Assembly: GCA_023666705.1 (NCBI GenBank)
Contig: JAMPBO010000008.1
Coordinates: forward strand, 30,865-94,864
Length of the DNA: 64,000 bases
DNA from: Bacteroides sp.
Lineage (GTDB): Bacteria > Bacillota > Clostridia > Lachnospirales > Lachnospiraceae
Direction: 5' to 3'
The notes beneath the pieces were generated by a model. That model did not search any database and was not told where the DNA came from. It worked only from the letters and a program-made list of their open reading frames with translations. A program made the translations under genes and the position numbers. Within the stretch, counting starts at the first letter, position 1; every line of letters starts with the position of its first letter. Shown here piece after piece: positions 62,359 through 64,000 of this stretch.

Positions 62359-62396
62359 GAACAAAGGCGTCCTGCTAATGCAGAACACCTTTGTTC
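62359..62396 (-). promoter_or_regulatory. 17-bp leader hairpin of the amidoligase operon
   Basis: On the minus strand GAACAAAGGTGTTCTGC pairs fully (two G-U) with GCAGGACGCCTTTGTTC around the loop ATTA. It lies between the promoter and the ribosome binding site (GGGAGGAGG). Only TTTT follows at a distance, so attenuation, protein binding or RNA stabilisation are all possible. Confidence 0.65.
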
Positions 62397-62439
62397 ATGA
62401 CTGAGATACTTAAATTGTATGTTTCCTTAATATGATGGT

Positions 62440-62468
62440 AGTATATTCTTTTTTTTAATGCATGTCAA
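62440..62468 (-). promoter_or_regulatory. sigma-A promoter of the amidoligase operon
   Basis: On the minus strand a perfect TTGACA (62463-62468) and TATACT (62440-62445) are 17 bp apart; the start codon is about 115 bp downstream, leaving a leader of ~105 bases. Confidence 0.85.
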
Positions 62469-62480
62469 GCTATATTCTAA

Positions 62481-62550
62481 TAAGGATGGTCTGGTCTGGT
62501 ATTTCAGTAATATATAAAGTATAAAACTATTTTATGATATAGCAAAAAAA
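62481..62550 (+). repeat. dispersed repeat, copy B
   Basis: Partner of 57151-57216, same orientation, with CTGGT duplicated. It lies just upstream of the amidoligase operon promoter; copy A lies 0.5 kb past the operon's end. Confidence 0.7.
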
Positions 62551-62783
62551 TCCTAGAAAAGCACCACTCCAAAGGCAGTTGCTTCCAAAGAAAACAAAAA
62601 TATCCTAATGGGCACCGAGGCTGTCGCAGTAAGAATTATACTATAAAATACCGAAAACCTGCTTTTGCTACGTCTTCTAAATTACAGCATAAATATTTTC
62701 TTAATACAACAGTCCCTATATTCGGTGAGTGGTTCATCTTATTTTAACTATCAGTCGTTTATGCCGACTTTGCCATAATTCTC
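62551..62783. other. unassigned intergenic stretch
   Basis: No gene with a ribosome binding site is visible on either strand. It contains a GC-richer patch (GGGCACCGAGGCTGTCGC, near 62610) unlike the AT-rich surroundings and would hold the terminator of the surface-protein gene, which I could not identify. Confidence 0.3.
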
Positions 62784-64000
62784 TTACTTTGCATAAACCT
62801 CCTGCCATTCCACATCTGTCTTTTTACCGATGCTATGGTAGTATGCCAGCAGTACAAAAATTGCCGCAAGTGCAAGCAGCCTTCTTACCGTTCCGCCCTG
62901 CTTTGCCCATTCGATAAGTCGGGAAACAAGCTCCTTCTTTGTTTTTTCCGTCATTCCCCTCTTATGGTCTGAAAACCATAAAAGCAGATACGTAAAGCCT
63001 GAAATCATGGCAAGTGTCGCAACAAATTCTATTGGGGTGTTATCTGCCGTATCAGGCGACTGGTCTGTTTTATTCTGCGTGCCACCCTTGTCAGTTTTCT
63101 CATTATTGTTTCCGCCACCTTCGCCCTTTGCCATATCTTTGTAAATGATTGCATAGGTAGAGAAACGGTCTGATTCTATTGTGATAGTATCAACACTTTC
63201 GTCCAAGTCGCTCAAAATGTCAGCATTGCCGTCATGTACACGGATAACTGCAAAATTTCTTATCGTCTTACCATCTACATTCCTGAGGTTGTCAGGTATG
63301 TAAATCGTTATGGTAAGCTTTTTTGATGTCTCCGTTATGTCCGTACGGTTTTCTCCAACCAGCTTGTATAAGCTGATGTCGATATACTGTCCTACCGTAT
63401 AGTCGTGCAAAACAGCGTTGACCGTTGCTTTGTCTTCATCGCTGACATTTCCTGATGCATCTTTTACATCAAGCACAATGTTAATATTCATTCCATCCGC
63501 AACCTGTTTCTTTTCTGCATCTGTAAGGAGCAGGTCCTTAAGCTCTTTTACAGGAGTGGAAAGCTTCGTGGTAGGAGCTTTGTCATCCTTATGGACGTTT
63601 GCGGATATGGCTCCTGATTCCTTGCCGCCTGTGTCTTCCGTAGTTTCTGTACTTTCTGTAGCTTCTGTACTCTCTGTAGCTTCTGTACTCTCTGTAACTT
63701 CCGTACTCTCCGTAGCTTCTGTGCTTTCTGTAGCTTCTGTACTCTCTGTGGTTTCCGTATTCTCCGTACTTTCCGTAGTTTCTGTGCTTTCTGTATTCTC
63801 TGTATCTTCTTTTTTCGGAATTGTCTTACTGATTGTTATGGTTTCTGTTTCACTTCCACATGAAACCGTAATGCTACCACTAATGCTTCCTGCCTCACTT
63901 GTAGTTGCTTCCGTCTTGGTAAGCTCTCCCACAGTTACAGTCACGTCGCCAATTCCTGCATTGCCAAGTGCCGCTATTGCTAATACAGCGTCTATCTTGT
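62784..64000 (-). CDS. cell-surface protein with STEATE repeats, 5' end beyond the window
   Basis: The frame is open to the right edge (about 405 residues seen; it reads AVLAIAALGNAG before the first listed Met/Val codon). Order: a beta-rich piece; a Ser/Thr/Glu repeat region of ~70 residues (TESTEAT units, 18-bp DNA repeats at 63640-63810); a domain with VADGMNINIVLDVKDASGNV and FAVIRVHDGNADIL; a Gly/Asn/Asp linker; SPDTADNTPIEF, which resembles the SPxTxD sortase-like anchor seen in Lachnospiraceae; a membrane helix (VATLAMISGFTYLLLWF); and after ~35 residues a second helix (LLALAAIFVLLAYY). It is exported and probably wall- or membrane-anchored. Confidence 0.75.
   Translation of the reverse strand, partial: KIDAVLAIAALGNAGIGDVTVTVGELTKTEATTSEAGSISGSITVSCGSETETITISKTIPKKEDTENTESTETTESTENTETTESTEATESTEATESTEVTESTEATESTEATESTETTEDTGGKESGAISANVHKDDKAPTTKLSTPVKELKDLLLTDAEKKQVADGMNINIVLDVKDASGNVSDEDKATVNAVLHDYTVGQYIDISLYKLVGENRTDITETSKKLTITIYIPDNLRNVDGKTIRNFAVIRVHDGNADILSDLDESVDTITIESDRFSTYAIIYKDMAKGEGGGNNNEKTDKGGTQNKTDQSPDTADNTPIEFVATLAMISGFTYLLLWFSDHKRGMTEKTKKELVSRLIEWAKQGGTVRRLLALAAIFVLLAYYHSIGKKTDVEWQEVYAK

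Noticed and set aside
62660..62740. Short minus-strand frame beginning MNHSPNIGTVVL in the intergenic gap
   Set aside because: About 33 codons, no ribosome binding site, no resemblance to a known protein.
63640..63810. 18-bp repeats as a possible CRISPR or minisatellite outside a gene
   Set aside because: They lie inside an open frame and code for STEATE units; no spacers.

Overview
The window reads as chromosome of a low-GC, Gram-positive, spore-forming anaerobe of the class Clostridia, most likely a gut Lachnospiraceae. The reasons are a complete spoIIAA-spoIIAB-sigF operon, a complete spoVAA-AB-AC-AD-AE operon, AddAB instead of RecBCD, strong AGGAGG ribosome binding sites throughout, and several families typical of that group (DUF6033, DUF4869, DUF3990/DUF3791). 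I cannot name a genus. No tRNA, rRNA or CRISPR array was seen.

Layout. 1-2.5 kb: the 5' part of a GGDEF/EAL gene and two flavodoxin-fold reductases. 2.5-6.9 kb: an accessory region, which is a decayed type I restriction-modification locus. It keeps the 5' end of hsdM, two 3' pieces of hsdS and the 5' tip of hsdR, in the canonical M-S-R order. Inside it sit two intact small gene sets: (a) a DUF3990-type ADP-ribosyltransferase, an unknown protein and a NADAR-family ADP-ribose glycosidase; (b) DUF4869 plus a P-loop ATPase, bracketed by a 23-bp exact direct repeat. A broken DUF3791/DUF3990 pair lies just upstream. 7.0-13.7 kb: three leaderless proteins of FliD-C-like, 'hydrogenase-4 component G' and DUF6033 types, then an EAL/GGDEF protein and a FIST-GGDEF cyclase, suggesting cell-surface or motility output controlled by c-di-GMP. 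14.0-23.7 kb: an Rpn nuclease remnant, then a ten-gene Mrp/Mbh-type cation/proton antiporter operon with four large antiporter-like subunits.

24.0-26.9 kb: spoVA operon (+ strand). 27.1-30.1 kb: class A penicillin-binding protein with a long Thr/Pro/Glu tail. 30.3-32.3 kb: a TetR-led three-gene operon of unknown role. 32.4-34.0 kb: the spoIIA operon with sigma-F. 34.2-44.4 kb: a zinc-ribbon/TPR membrane protein, a small conserved protein, folC, queF, addA and addB, all on the minus strand. 44.5-46.0 kb: an IS110-family element with a candidate bridge RNA upstream of its transposase. 46.1-47.3 kb: an orotate-phosphoribosyltransferase-like gene and a small membrane-anchored protein. 47.3-54.9 kb: a minus-strand cluster of a J-domain-like TPR protein, an HscC-type Hsp70, topoisomerase III and a left-handed beta-helix protein. 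55.0-57.1 kb: isocitrate dehydrogenase and a Cof-type HAD phosphatase. 57.3 kb: a small membrane protein.

57.7-62.3 kb: a compact five-gene operon with a good sigma-A promoter and a 17-bp leader hairpin. It encodes a circularly permuted ATP-grasp ligase, an alpha-E protein, a transglutaminase-like protease and two AstE/AspA-type carboxypeptidases, one of which lacks its zinc histidines. This is an amidoligase/peptidase neighbourhood with no known product. Two copies of a ~65-bp repeat lie on either side of it. The window ends in a partial cell-surface protein with STEATE repeats.

The best candidates for something undescribed are the ADP-ribosyltransferase/NADAR module and the DUF4869-ATPase pair in the decayed restriction locus, and the amidoligase operon.
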